Source: Mesostigma viride (lineage: Eukaryota > Streptophyta > Mesostigmatophyceae > Mesostigmatales > Mesostigmataceae). From it: a stretch of 32,394 nt of DNA. Within the stretch, counting starts at the first letter, position 1, and every line of letters starts with the position of its first letter. The notes below the pieces were generated by a model, which was given only the letters and a program-made list of their open reading frames with translations, did no database searches and was not told the DNA's origin. The position numbers were made by a program, and so were the translations under genes. This document shows, piece after piece, positions 19,127 through 25,551 of this stretch. The DNA lies in contig RPFO01000542.1 of NCBI GenBank assembly GCA_009746045.1, positions 294,001-326,394 on the forward strand, read 5' to 3'.

Positions 19127-19131
19127 CCCCG
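19127..19131. repeat. Target-site duplication, right copy (CCCCG)
   Basis: This is the partner of 10949-10953 and directly abuts the outer end of the 5' LTR. Confidence 0.85.
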
Positions 19132-19171
19132 CCCCGTCGACGGGTGTCAGGTATTTGACGATGGACGCCAT
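19127..19171 (-). pseudogene. KilA-N/Bro-like gene, first 15 codons, cut off by the retrotransposon
   Basis: From the ATG at 19171 the minus strand encodes MASIVKYLTPVDGAG, and the frame then runs into the LTR and stops within two codons (AGT TAG). The codon phase at 19127 matches the phase at 10948 on the other side of the element, so the two parts were one gene. A TATATA at 19228-19233 lies 57 nt upstream and probably still drives this stub. Confidence 0.75.
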
Positions 19172-19227
19172 GGTGTGGACCGTGCGGTTTGGCGAGAAAA
19201 ACGAGACTTCTCCCTAGGCGACCCCCT

Positions 19228-19233
19228 TATATA
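19228..19233 (-). promoter_or_regulatory. TATATA element upstream of the split KilA-like gene
   Basis: TATATA sits inside a small dyad (GACCC ... GGGTC), 57 nt before the ATG at 19171, in otherwise GC-rich sequence. Confidence 0.4.
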
Positions 19234-19264
19234 GGGTCCTCCTCGCCAATACGACCATCATCGC

Positions 19265-19298
19265 CGACACGATGCGTGTCGTCGAGGTCTTCCTCGAC
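19265..19298. repeat. Two adjacent perfect hairpins in an intergenic region
   Basis: CGACACG-ATG-CGTGTCG (19265-19281) and GTCGAGG-TCTT-CCTCGAC (19281-19298) share one base. Each has a 7-bp GC-rich stem with a 3- or 4-nt loop. They lie between two divergent gene starts, so they are more likely regulatory dyads or the end of an unrecognised short transcript than terminators of the flanking genes. A partial third copy of one arm (CCGTGTCGG) follows near 19308. Confidence 0.6.
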
Positions 19299-19382
19299 AA
19301 CCGATTCCGTGTCGGATCCCACAGAGCGAGATGAGAGTACGGAGAGCGAGAGACTTAATATAAACGCTCGTTTTATTATACC

Positions 19383-19616
19383 ATGAGTCTGATCATCGCG
19401 CTGCCATTGATCCTCGTCGGTCTCTACTTCAGTCTAGCCTACGTGTCCGTTCTCGTCGGAGGCCAGATCCCCGACCTTCTCAAGATGCTTCTGGCGCCCG
19501 CGACCGGCTCCCTCGCCCTCTTGGGCGTCAAGTCCGCCTGGCGGCAACGCTCGCGATCGAACGGCGTCGACGTCGATCACCACGACGCGAGGAGACCGCG
19601 GGCGACAGGTAACTGA
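19383..19616 (+). CDS. Small membrane-anchored protein, hypothetical
   Basis: This 77-residue protein starts with a hydrophobic segment (MSLIIALPLILVGLYFSLAY) that would act as a signal anchor, continues with a second moderately hydrophobic stretch, and ends in a basic tail. The ATG at 19383 follows A/T-rich sequence ending TTTTATTATACC, which contrasts with its surroundings and looks like a promoter. Its 3' half overlaps the open end of the minus-strand gene at 19434-19928, whose last about 60 codons may be read-through of a shifted frame. I do not recognise a family. Confidence 0.55.
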   Translation: MSLIIALPLILVGLYFSLAYVSVLVGGQIPDLLKMLLAPATGSLALLGVKSAWRQRSRSNGVDVDHHDARRPRATGN

Positions 19617-19928
19617 CCGCAACACACGAGACGGGATGCGGACGGCTTGGCGCACGACCGCGTTCGCGATCATGAGCAGAGCGAACCACGTCATGAACGT
19701 CCGCACGACGACGTGCACGCTCTCGAATCGGCTGTCGATGACGTCGCGACAATGGCCGGGGTTGTTGTCCCAGATGTCCGACGTCGTCCTCGTCATGGCC
19801 GCGCAGATGTCGCTCTCCTTCATGCTCATCCAGAACCCGAACGCGCCGACAGTCGGCCCCTTCATGAACAGCTCCCGCAAAGGGCGCGTGACCAGCCAGT
19901 CGTACGCCTTCGAGACCAGCAGAGACAT
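19434..19928 (-). CDS. Hypothetical protein with one transmembrane segment
   Basis: The first about 105 residues look genuine: MSLLVSKAYDWLVTRPLRELF, a polar region with three cysteines, then a membrane segment TFMTWFALLMIANAVV followed by basic residues. Downstream of about 19625 the sequence becomes Arg/Val/Pro-rich and antisense to the plus-strand gene at 19383-19616, so the true stop may be earlier and hidden by an indel. The start lies 33 nt from the stop of the next minus-strand gene, consistent with co-orientation. I do not recognise the family. Confidence 0.5.
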   Translation of the reverse strand: MSLLVSKAYDWLVTRPLRELFMKGPTVGAFGFWMSMKESDICAAMTRTTSDIWDNNPGHCRDVIDSRFESVHVVVRTFMTWFALLMIANAVVRQAVRIPSRVLRSVTCRPRSPRVVVIDVDAVRSRALPPGGLDAQEGEGAGRGRQKHLEKVGDLASDENGHVG

Positions 19929-19960
19929 GGCCCACTTACCCTACGATCTCCCTTCGAAAA

Positions 19961-20508
19961 CTATTTGAACCGGATCAGGAACCGTCTGCGGGTAATGACC
20001 TTGGGACGCACGATCGACCCGAGGTCGGCCGCGCGGCACCGCTTCCTCGTCCGCTTGACCACGGTCACGCGGATGGCGCGCCCGTTGTTGTGGTGGCACT
20101 TGGGCAGCTCCCCGCGAATCTCCGCGATGTTGCGCACGGCGTAGTCCACGACCCCGTTCGTGATCGCCCATCGGAAGAAGTTCATCTGTCCCGGGGTCGT
20201 CTGCACGACGCGGTCGCCGTGGGCGAGGGGGTCTTCTTCCGACGCGCGAAAGGGTCGAACATCTTCTTCGAGTAAAAGTCCAGATGTTCGCGGTAGGACA
20301 TGTACAGGTTGAAGGGGGCGTTCTCGACCGGCGTAAGGTACTCGACGTTGTGGATCCTCGCGTAGTTCGTCACGAGCCACTCCAACACGCGCAGGGAGAC
20401 GAGCTCGTTCTTCGGCTCCGACTCCTTGTGTCCGCAGATCCCGAACAGCACGTCAAAGTGCCGCGCGTCCCCGAAGAAACGCACGAGCGAACGCTCCAAC
20501 AACTCCAT
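19961..20508 (-). CDS. Conserved uncharacterised NCLDV protein, A494R-like (one frameshift)
   Basis: The protein of about 180 residues starts at the ATG at 20508 (MELLERSLVRFFGDARHFD). It contains LVSLRVLEWLVTNYA, YREHLDFYSKKMFDPFARR and, after a frame change, TTPGQMNFFRWAITNGVVDY. I associate this series (SLRxLxWxVTNY, YSKKxFDPF, TTxGQxNFFxWAI) with a conserved NCLDV family of unknown function typified by Chlorella virus A494R; this is recognition from memory, not a search. The frame changes near 20235 by one deleted base (AAGAAGACCCCC). The C-terminus is very basic (KRTRKRCRAADLGSIVRPK), suggesting nucleic-acid binding. The longer open frame upstream to 21018 is antisense to the next gene and was not used. 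Confidence 0.6.
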
Positions 20509-20610
20509 GACCTCCGCTCGTCCCGAATCGTCCTCCTTTCCGCCCCCAAACAAATTTTCTCCCGAGAACGCGCGCGTAACGGGGACCGAAAAAAAGCGCA
20601 CGGTGCTAGT

Positions 20611-21426
20611 ATGGCCGCGTTTCTCCCCGTCCCTCTCGTCCTGCCGCGCGATGCGTCTCCCCGCGAGACCCGCGACGTCTTGCGTTCCGTCGAGGGCGTG
20701 TGTCGCTACCACGACCTCCCTCGCCCCTTTATCAAGGTGGTGAACAAGACCAAAGACCTCGTGGCCGAGCTCGGGAACGACGACTACGTCGTGACGGAAT
20801 TGCGGAAGGGCGAGTACTGTCTCCTGGCGTTGGTCCGCGTTCGCGGCGGTCGTACGGTCTGCGCGATCGTGCACGGGGATCGGAACGTGTCGATCGTACG
20901 GATGCCGCCTTTCAAGACCAAACTGTTCAAGGGCACCGTCGCGGCCGGAGTGCTCGGAAGGGACCCTCTGGGCCGTTCCGTGTTCTACGTGCACGACTGT
21001 CTCGCGTTCGCGCGTCACTCATTATTGCATCGCCCGTTCTTGGATAGGATGGAGTACGCGAGGCAGTTGGCGGACATGAACTTTCCGAGTGTGGGAAGTT
21101 ATTACATTCATACGTTTATTAAGTGCCTATCGTTCTTGGAAAGCAACGCGGATCACAGGGGCATGGAGAGTCACAACATGCTGTTCCTTCCCCGTGGAGC
21201 CCCGTCTCACATGTCCTACGTGGCGGGGGGCGTTCCTATCCTTTTGGAGAACAAGTCGGGGGACGTTGAGGACCGGGGCTTCCTCACTCGTCCCTCGCGC
21301 CCTTCCGGCTTCTCGCTCTTTTCCCTGTCGCCGCCTTCGTGGGGTCGTACGATACCAAGTACGCCAGTCGCAGCGCGGCCGTCGTCATGGCTGACTCCCT
21401 TTTGGCTCCGGACTCCGGCGTTGTAG
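20611..21426 (+). CDS. Nucleotidyltransferase-fold protein resembling an mRNA-capping guanylyltransferase
   Basis: From the ATG at 20611 (MAAFLPVPLVLPRD) the protein shows the pattern of covalent nucleotidyltransferases: a YVVTELRKGEYCLLALVRV stretch where motif I (KxDG) would sit, LFKGTVAAGVLG resembling the DGELV motif III, SVFYVHDCLAFARHSL resembling motif IIIa, and a final MLFLPRG...LLENK resembling motifs IV-V. The catalytic lysine and aspartate of motif I are not evident, so it may be inactive, divergent or an RNA-capping accessory subunit. The frame overruns the primase stop by 143 nt to 21426; a one-base indel in the GGGGG run at about 21253 would end it near 21270 and remove the overlap. 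Family assignment is tentative. Confidence 0.5.
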   Translation: MAAFLPVPLVLPRDASPRETRDVLRSVEGVCRYHDLPRPFIKVVNKTKDLVAELGNDDYVVTELRKGEYCLLALVRVRGGRTVCAIVHGDRNVSIVRMPPFKTKLFKGTVAAGVLGRDPLGRSVFYVHDCLAFARHSLLHRPFLDRMEYARQLADMNFPSVGSYYIHTFIKCLSFLESNADHRGMESHNMLFLPRGAPSHMSYVAGGVPILLENKSGDVEDRGFLTRPSRPSGFSLFSLSPPSWGRTIPSTPVAARPSSWLTPFWLRTPAL

Positions 21427-22711
21427 TCGAGAACAGGCGCACCGACACCTCGTACGGGATCGGACTCGGCTCCGACCGGAACCCGCGACATTCGTCGTCG
21501 AAACAGCGTTGGAACACGCCGTTGCGAGTGATCTCGAACCACACGTTGTTGTTGGCGTGGGCGCGGTCCACGTTTTTGCAGACGTGCGAGCGACTCCAGA
21601 CCCAGTAGACGCTCGACTGCCCTTCGCCCTCCTTGAACACGTTGCTGATGGGGATCCCGCGGAGCGCCTCCTTGACGGCCGCGTACAGCCGTCCGTCTCG
21701 CGGCAGCGCGTTGCCGTTGTGAGGCGACGCGTGGGACGTGCGGACCTGGGGTACGCGGTCCCGTCCTTTCCGCGCACCCGGGAGCTCGACGAGCTTGGCG
21801 TCGTAGTACGGCGGGGGCACGAGTTCCACGGGTTCCTTGATGACCTCGTCGTACGTGCGGACGGACGTCAGGAACAATTGCTCCAACGCAGTGCGCTGGC
21901 CGCTCTCCTCCGCGACGTTGCCGTCCCCGTCGAGCTCGCGCAAGTACGTGTACGGTCGCTTCTCGTGGATCTTGCCGTAGGTACACCCGCACTCCCTCCG
22001 TATCTTGCGTTTGCCGTCGCAGAACACGCAGGGACACGCCCCCGTCGACGAGCCGCCCTTGCACCCGCCCTCGATCTCTTTCTCCAGCTTGCGCAGTTTC
22101 TCGGGGCACACGGTGCAGCGGACGCATTTGAACGAGAACAGCATGCGCAGGCCGTTGTCCATCATGACCGAAGGGTCCACGACGGCGTTCCACGAGTTCC
22201 CCGTCCTGTCTCCGAACGCCTCGTGCAGTTTGCATAGGATGTACCCCCTGAGTTGCAGCGCCCTCGCCTTGTTGATCGGGACGCCGGGCCAGTGCAAGTG
22301 GAACCCCGTCTTGATTTTCCCGTCCGGTTTCCTCTTCGTGGGCGCGCTGCAGATCACCATCATGAAGTCCGTGTCCTCGCGCTCCGTCACGGTCTCCTTG
22401 ACGGCCGCGTGGATCAAGGGGATCCACTTGTCGAGGATCTCGTCCGTCAGGTCGACGTCGTCCTCGCAGTCCAGGTCGAGGAAGAATGGGAACAGGGGGA
22501 ACGATTTCTGCTCGACGATGAAGTTGGGTCGGCCCGCCTTCGCGTCGCTGGCGATGAGTTTGTAGAACGCGGGCAGGTCCTCGTGGTCGACCACCGCCCG
22601 CCCGCCCTCGAACCCGTCTAGCAGCAGATGGGTGTACTTCTCTCCCGGCTGGACGAAACAATCCCTCTCCTTGAGCCAGTTCGTGGCCGCGGTGCCTCTC
22701 CACGGACCCAT
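21284..22711 (-). CDS. Archaeo-eukaryotic primase (PrimPol-like) with UL52-type zinc finger
   Basis: This 475-residue protein makes primers for DNA replication. The catalytic domain shows FFLDLDCED (acidic DxD, about 79-81), TGFHLHW (the His motif, about 138) and VVDPSVMMDNGLRM (third acidic motif, about 180). A cysteine-rich insert follows (CVRCTVCPEK ... CPCVFCDGKRK ... CGC, about 195-240). Near the C-terminus SHVCKNVDRAHANNNVWFE plus QRCFDDEC (about 375-410) is the Cys-His-Cys-Cys zinc motif shared by herpesvirus UL52-like primases and PrimPol. No D5/SF3 helicase domain is fused, unlike many NCLDV primase-helicases. I chose the ATG at 22711 because the open frame upstream to 22789 crosses the divergent adenosyltransferase. 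A TATATA lies 44 nt upstream. Confidence 0.85.
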   Translation of the reverse strand: MGPWRGTAATNWLKERDCFVQPGEKYTHLLLDGFEGGRAVVDHEDLPAFYKLIASDAKAGRPNFIVEQKSFPLFPFFLDLDCEDDVDLTDEILDKWIPLIHAAVKETVTEREDTDFMMVICSAPTKRKPDGKIKTGFHLHWPGVPINKARALQLRGYILCKLHEAFGDRTGNSWNAVVDPSVMMDNGLRMLFSFKCVRCTVCPEKLRKLEKEIEGGCKGGSSTGACPCVFCDGKRKIRRECGCTYGKIHEKRPYTYLRELDGDGNVAEESGQRTALEQLFLTSVRTYDEVIKEPVELVPPPYYDAKLVELPGARKGRDRVPQVRTSHASPHNGNALPRDGRLYAAVKEALRGIPISNVFKEGEGQSSVYWVWSRSHVCKNVDRAHANNNVWFEITRNGVFQRCFDDECRGFRSEPSPIPYEVSVRLFSTTTPESGAKRESAMTTAALRLAYLVSYDPTKAATGKRARSRKGARDE

Positions 22712-22754
22712 GGTCGTCGTCCAGAGAGAGGACTTTTTCTTCTCGCGAGGCGAA

Positions 22755-22760
22755 TATATA
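22755..22760. promoter_or_regulatory. Shared TATATA element between primase and adenosyltransferase
   Basis: TATATA lies 44 nt before the primase ATG (minus) and 8 nt before the adenosyltransferase ATG at 22769 (plus). The two starts are only 57 bp apart. A bidirectional promoter is inference. Confidence 0.45.
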
Positions 22761-22768
22761 CCCTCCCA

Positions 22769-23346
22769 ATGCCGATCTACACCCGACACGGCGATCTGGG
22801 GAAGACCCGACTCTTCACGGGCGACGTCGTCGACAAGTTCGACTCGTACGTGGAGGCTGTCGGCGATGTGGACGAACTGAACTCGGCCATCGGATTGGCC
22901 AGGGTGTTTTGTAGGAATCAGCGGATCAAGCAGGAGATCCTGCCGTTCCTACAGAAACGGCTCCTGGACGTCGGATCTGCCTTGTCGACTCCATCCGACG
23001 GCCAACCGCACCGGAACCGTTTCGATCCGGAAGGACAGTGCGTGAGGACGCTCGAGTCGTGGATCGACATGATGGACGAAGACCTGTCGCCGTTACGGAA
23101 CTTCGTGCTCCCGGGCGGGGACGGGGAGGCGAACTCGTGCTTGCACCTGGCCCGCTCCGTGTGCCGCCGCGCCGAACGATCCGTGGCGTTCCTCGCCTCG
23201 ACGCACGAGGGACGCGTCGACGCGCAGTCCTGTCGTTCATGAACCGCATGTCCGACCTGCTGTTCGTGTGCGCGAGGATGGAGGCCGACGCGTCGGAAGT
23301 GCGTTACAAAAAGGGGCAGGCGAACGAAGTTATTTTCAAACCATAG
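22769..23346 (+). CDS. Cob(I)alamin adenosyltransferase, PduO/MMAB type (one frameshift)
   Basis: This enzyme transfers the adenosyl group of ATP to cob(I)alamin to make adenosylcobalamin, the cofactor of class II ribonucleotide reductase. All family landmarks are present: the N-terminal ATP-binding TRHGDLGKTRLFTG, DVDELNSAIGLAR, LQKRLLDVGSALSTP, FVLPGGDGEANSCLHLAR and VCRRAERSV. A one-base deletion near 23215 interrupts the frame (first-frame stop at 23242); the second frame supplies the expected C-terminal FMNRMSDLLFVCAR block and ends at 23346, giving about 191 residues, normal for the family. It stands divergent from the primase and 14 nt before the SLATT-like gene. Bacteria and animals share this family; which source donated it needs a tree. 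With the reductase fragment at 1342-2082 it points to B12-dependent dNTP supply. Confidence 0.92.
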
Positions 23347-23360
23347 TCTGAAAGGACGAA

Positions 23361-24090
23361 ATGGCATCCGAAATCGAACCGGAGAAACCGTTAAGGGTCC
23401 ACGTCCCGGGCCGACTCGATAGCAGTCCTCCCCCCGGGCTGTACAAGTCAGAGGACCGAGAGGAGGAAGAGTGCGTCGTCCGAGAGAGCACGTACGATTC
23501 GAGTGACAAAGGGAGCGGGGGGACTTCCGACCCGGAGCGCCTGTGGACCTCGAAAATCGAGCGCCTGGTGTTCGCGTGGGGCCAGAAGGCCGTCGCGTAT
23601 CGCCAGATGCACGAGATGGCGTCGACCCGCGCCATGTTCTTTTACAATCTGTTGGGCATTCCCACGATCGTATTGTCGGCGACTGCGGGCACGCTCGCGT
23701 TCAGCGGGAGAAAGTTCCCAACGTGAACATGGATATGTGCGTGGGGGCCGCGAGCATGCTCGTGAGCGCCCTTTCCGGAATACAAAACTTTTTGCATTTC
23801 TCTCAAAAATCCGAGCAACACAAACAAATGGTCCACAAATTCGCGGCGTTCTACCACACCGTGGACGCCGAGTTGACGAAACACAGGAAGCACCGCATGA
23901 ACCCGTTCGACTTTCTGCAGGTGTTGCGACTCGATCTAGACCGGCTCGTGTCCGACGGGCCGACCATCCCGCCGAGCATCCGGAAAAAACCGAGAAGACA
24001 CTCGAAGTGCGGAGGTGTCGGCGCAACTCGGATGAGACGGAGATCATCATCAGCGTGAAGGAGGAGGATGAGCGGATGGCGATTGTTTAA
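23361..24090 (+). CDS. SLATT-like two-transmembrane protein (two frameshifts)
   Basis: About 243 residues. An acidic, probably cytoplasmic N-terminus is followed by KIERLVFAWGQKAVAYRQMH, a first membrane segment (FFYNLLGIPTIVLSATAG), a second (MCVGAASMLVSALSGIQNFL), and a long helix (KSEQHKQMVHKFAAFYHTVDAE...). This is the layout of SLATT domains, two-helix membrane proteins that act as pore-forming effectors in bacterial nucleotide-signalling defence and that also occur in giant viruses. The frame changes near 23722 (KVPNV versus KFPT-stop) and near 23985 in an A6 run; both are one-base deletions. The second shift gives an acidic tail ending at 24090. Whether the viral protein forms a pore is not known. 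Confidence 0.65.
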
Positions 24091-24096
24091 AATTGT

Positions 24097-24108
24097 ATAA
24101 GTACTTAT
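24097..24108. repeat. 12-bp perfect palindrome ATAAGTACTTAT
   Basis: It lies six bases after the stop of the SLATT-like gene and 20 bases before the next start, in an A/T-rich gap. It could be an end-of-transcript signal or a dyad binding site for the downstream gene. Confidence 0.5.
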
Positions 24109-24127
24109 TGTACGGAGCGCGGACGAC

Positions 24128-24313
24128 ATGCGCGGTCTCTCGGTGATCGTTTATTTCTTCGTCACCTACGTGTTGCTGGTCTTCCGGCCGCGGTGTATGT
24201 TCCAGGAGAACGGACGCCCGCTGCCCTTCGGAATCGGGACCAATCAGACGCTGTTGCCCTTTTGGATCGTCGCCCTCCTAGCGGCGCTTTACACTCGCTT
24301 GCTCGCGGAATAA
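24128..24313 (+). CDS. Small membrane protein, hypothetical
   Basis: This 61-residue protein has two hydrophobic segments, LSVIVYFFVTYVLLVF near the N-terminus and LLPFWIVALLAALYTRLL at the C-terminus, joined by a short polar loop with a cysteine. This hairpin layout is common in small virion membrane proteins of large DNA viruses. Its stop is separated by two bases from the next ATG, so the two may share a transcript. No family is recognised. Confidence 0.6.
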   Translation: MRGLSVIVYFFVTYVLLVFRPRCMFQENGRPLPFGIGTNQTLLPFWIVALLAALYTRLLAE

Positions 24314-24315
24314 GG

Positions 24316-24558
24316 ATGGACACTCTCGAACTGCCGTGTTTCGACCCGTCCAGCGAACTGGAGGAGGCGTACGTCGGAGACGATCTGCCGGACGCCTTTG
24401 AGAGTCACTACCGCGACGACCTGCTGAACCTGTACCTCGCCTTCGCGAGATGGCGAGCGCGTCCGGTCTCCCCTTCTTCCGCGACGCGACGTTCTCCAAG
24501 TTTTGCGATTTCGTGAAGTCGACGAGTACGCGCGAGAATATTCCTCCCCCTCTTTACT
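24316..24558 (+). CDS. Hypothetical acidic protein (one frameshift)
   Basis: It begins MDTLELPCFDPSSELEEAYVG two bases after the previous stop. The first frame degenerates into Arg/Ser/Pro-rich sequence after about 45 codons. A one-base deletion near 24450 would move it to a frame reading SGLPFFRDATFSKFCDFVKST and stopping at 24558, eight bases before the next ATG. The joined product would be about 81 residues. No family is recognised; the frame choice rests on composition and on the fit to the next gene. Confidence 0.5.
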
Positions 24559-24565
24559 AGAAAGG

Positions 24566-25366
24566 ATGGACTCTCTCGTCCGAGGGCGTTTCGGGAACCC
24601 GCGCAACGTGATCACGCTCAATCGCGTCCCTCCGATCTTGAACCCGCTCATCAACGAACAGCCGCCGGCCGTGCTGTCTCCCGTCGACGAGGTCATCGTA
24701 ACGCCCGTGGGCCCCTCTCTCCTGGTCATCCCCCGCTCTATCATGGAACAGCACGAGGTCGTCCACGTGGTCGGGAACAGCATCACGTATTGTCCCTACA
24801 CGGGATGCGCGGCCGCGTACCCGCTCCCGTACAGCACCACCGGGCTGGTGTACAACAGCAACGTCCTCTTGTACGACCACACGGACGGGTCGCTCCTCTG
24901 CCAGCTCCTGGGGATGTACGTGAAGGGTCCGAAGCGCGGGGTGATGATCCCGAGGACGCCGGCGATCGTGTGTCCGTACACGGCGGTGACGTCCCTCTCC
25001 CGCCCCGAGACGACCTTCGGGGACTTGAGGGGGTACGGGGCGAACGTGTCCTACGTCCACGGGTCTCCGACGGACGGGGGATACGATTGGACGGACAAGT
25101 ACGCGGAATACAGGGATTCGAGAGACGTAAAGTTCCCGGTCGCCGCGCCGTTCCGTCCTAGTGGCCGCGTGCATCCCAAGGATCTGGGATACGTGGACCT
25201 GTGGGACGACTCAAAGGAGTTCGTGCCCGGCCGGCCGGCGTCGTTCGGCGACATGACGGCGCTCTTGTCTCAGCGCCACTTCCCGGTTTCGATGTTCGCG
25301 TTCGCCCACTCGGCGTTCGAGCGCGAGTTGCGGGAACTCGACCCCCCGACGCGGTTCCCCATTTAA
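24566..25366 (+). CDS. DUF3179-like protein
   Basis: This 266-residue protein starts at the ATG at 24566 after GAAAGG. Residues about 70-150 match the pattern I know from DUF3179 proteins: ITYCPYTGCAAAY (two cysteines in the place of the family's CPLCG-type motif), GLVYNSNVLLYDHTDGSLL, QLLGMYVKGPKRG, and a later proline-rich segment. DUF3179 proteins are bacterial and archaeal, often exported, and of unknown function. The viral copy has no obvious signal peptide. A C-terminal extension is rich in aromatic residues and ends PPTRFPI. It lies in a plus-strand run of small genes, mostly membrane proteins, so a virion or envelope role is possible but unproved. Confidence 0.65.
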   Translation: MDSLVRGRFGNPRNVITLNRVPPILNPLINEQPPAVLSPVDEVIVTPVGPSLLVIPRSIMEQHEVVHVVGNSITYCPYTGCAAAYPLPYSTTGLVYNSNVLLYDHTDGSLLCQLLGMYVKGPKRGVMIPRTPAIVCPYTAVTSLSRPETTFGDLRGYGANVSYVHGSPTDGGYDWTDKYAEYRDSRDVKFPVAAPFRPSGRVHPKDLGYVDLWDDSKEFVPGRPASFGDMTALLSQRHFPVSMFAFAHSAFERELRELDPPTRFPI

Positions 25367-25383
25367 TCTGCGCGTACTTTATA

Positions 25384-25551
25384 ATGGGGAAGGAGCTCTT
25401 GATCTTCGCGATCATCACCATGGCCGTGCTGGCCATCGCGTACTTGAGCGTGACCACCACCTCCGCCGACGATAAGGACGCCGACGAGAAGGACGAGAAG
25501 CCAGTCGCCGCCGCCCCGCCACCGCAGAGGAAGGGGACTCGCCGGCAATGA
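25384..25551 (+). CDS. Small single-pass membrane protein
   Basis: This 55-residue protein has an N-terminal membrane anchor (LLIFAIITMAVLAIAYL), an acidic/lysine segment (DDKDADEKDEKP) and an Ala/Pro-rich basic end. The ATG at 25384 is embedded in CTTTATAATGG, so the promoter A/T run reaches the start codon. Its stop overlaps the next ATG by four bases (ATGA), suggesting coupled expression. No family is recognised. Confidence 0.6.
   Translation: MGKELLIFAIITMAVLAIAYLSVTTTSADDKDADEKDEKPVAAAPPPQRKGTRRQ

Noticed and set aside
21216-22769. 517-codon minus-strand frame overlapping the primase
   Set aside because: It is Arg/Gly-rich shadow sequence; the overlapping frame carries the primase catalytic and zinc motifs.
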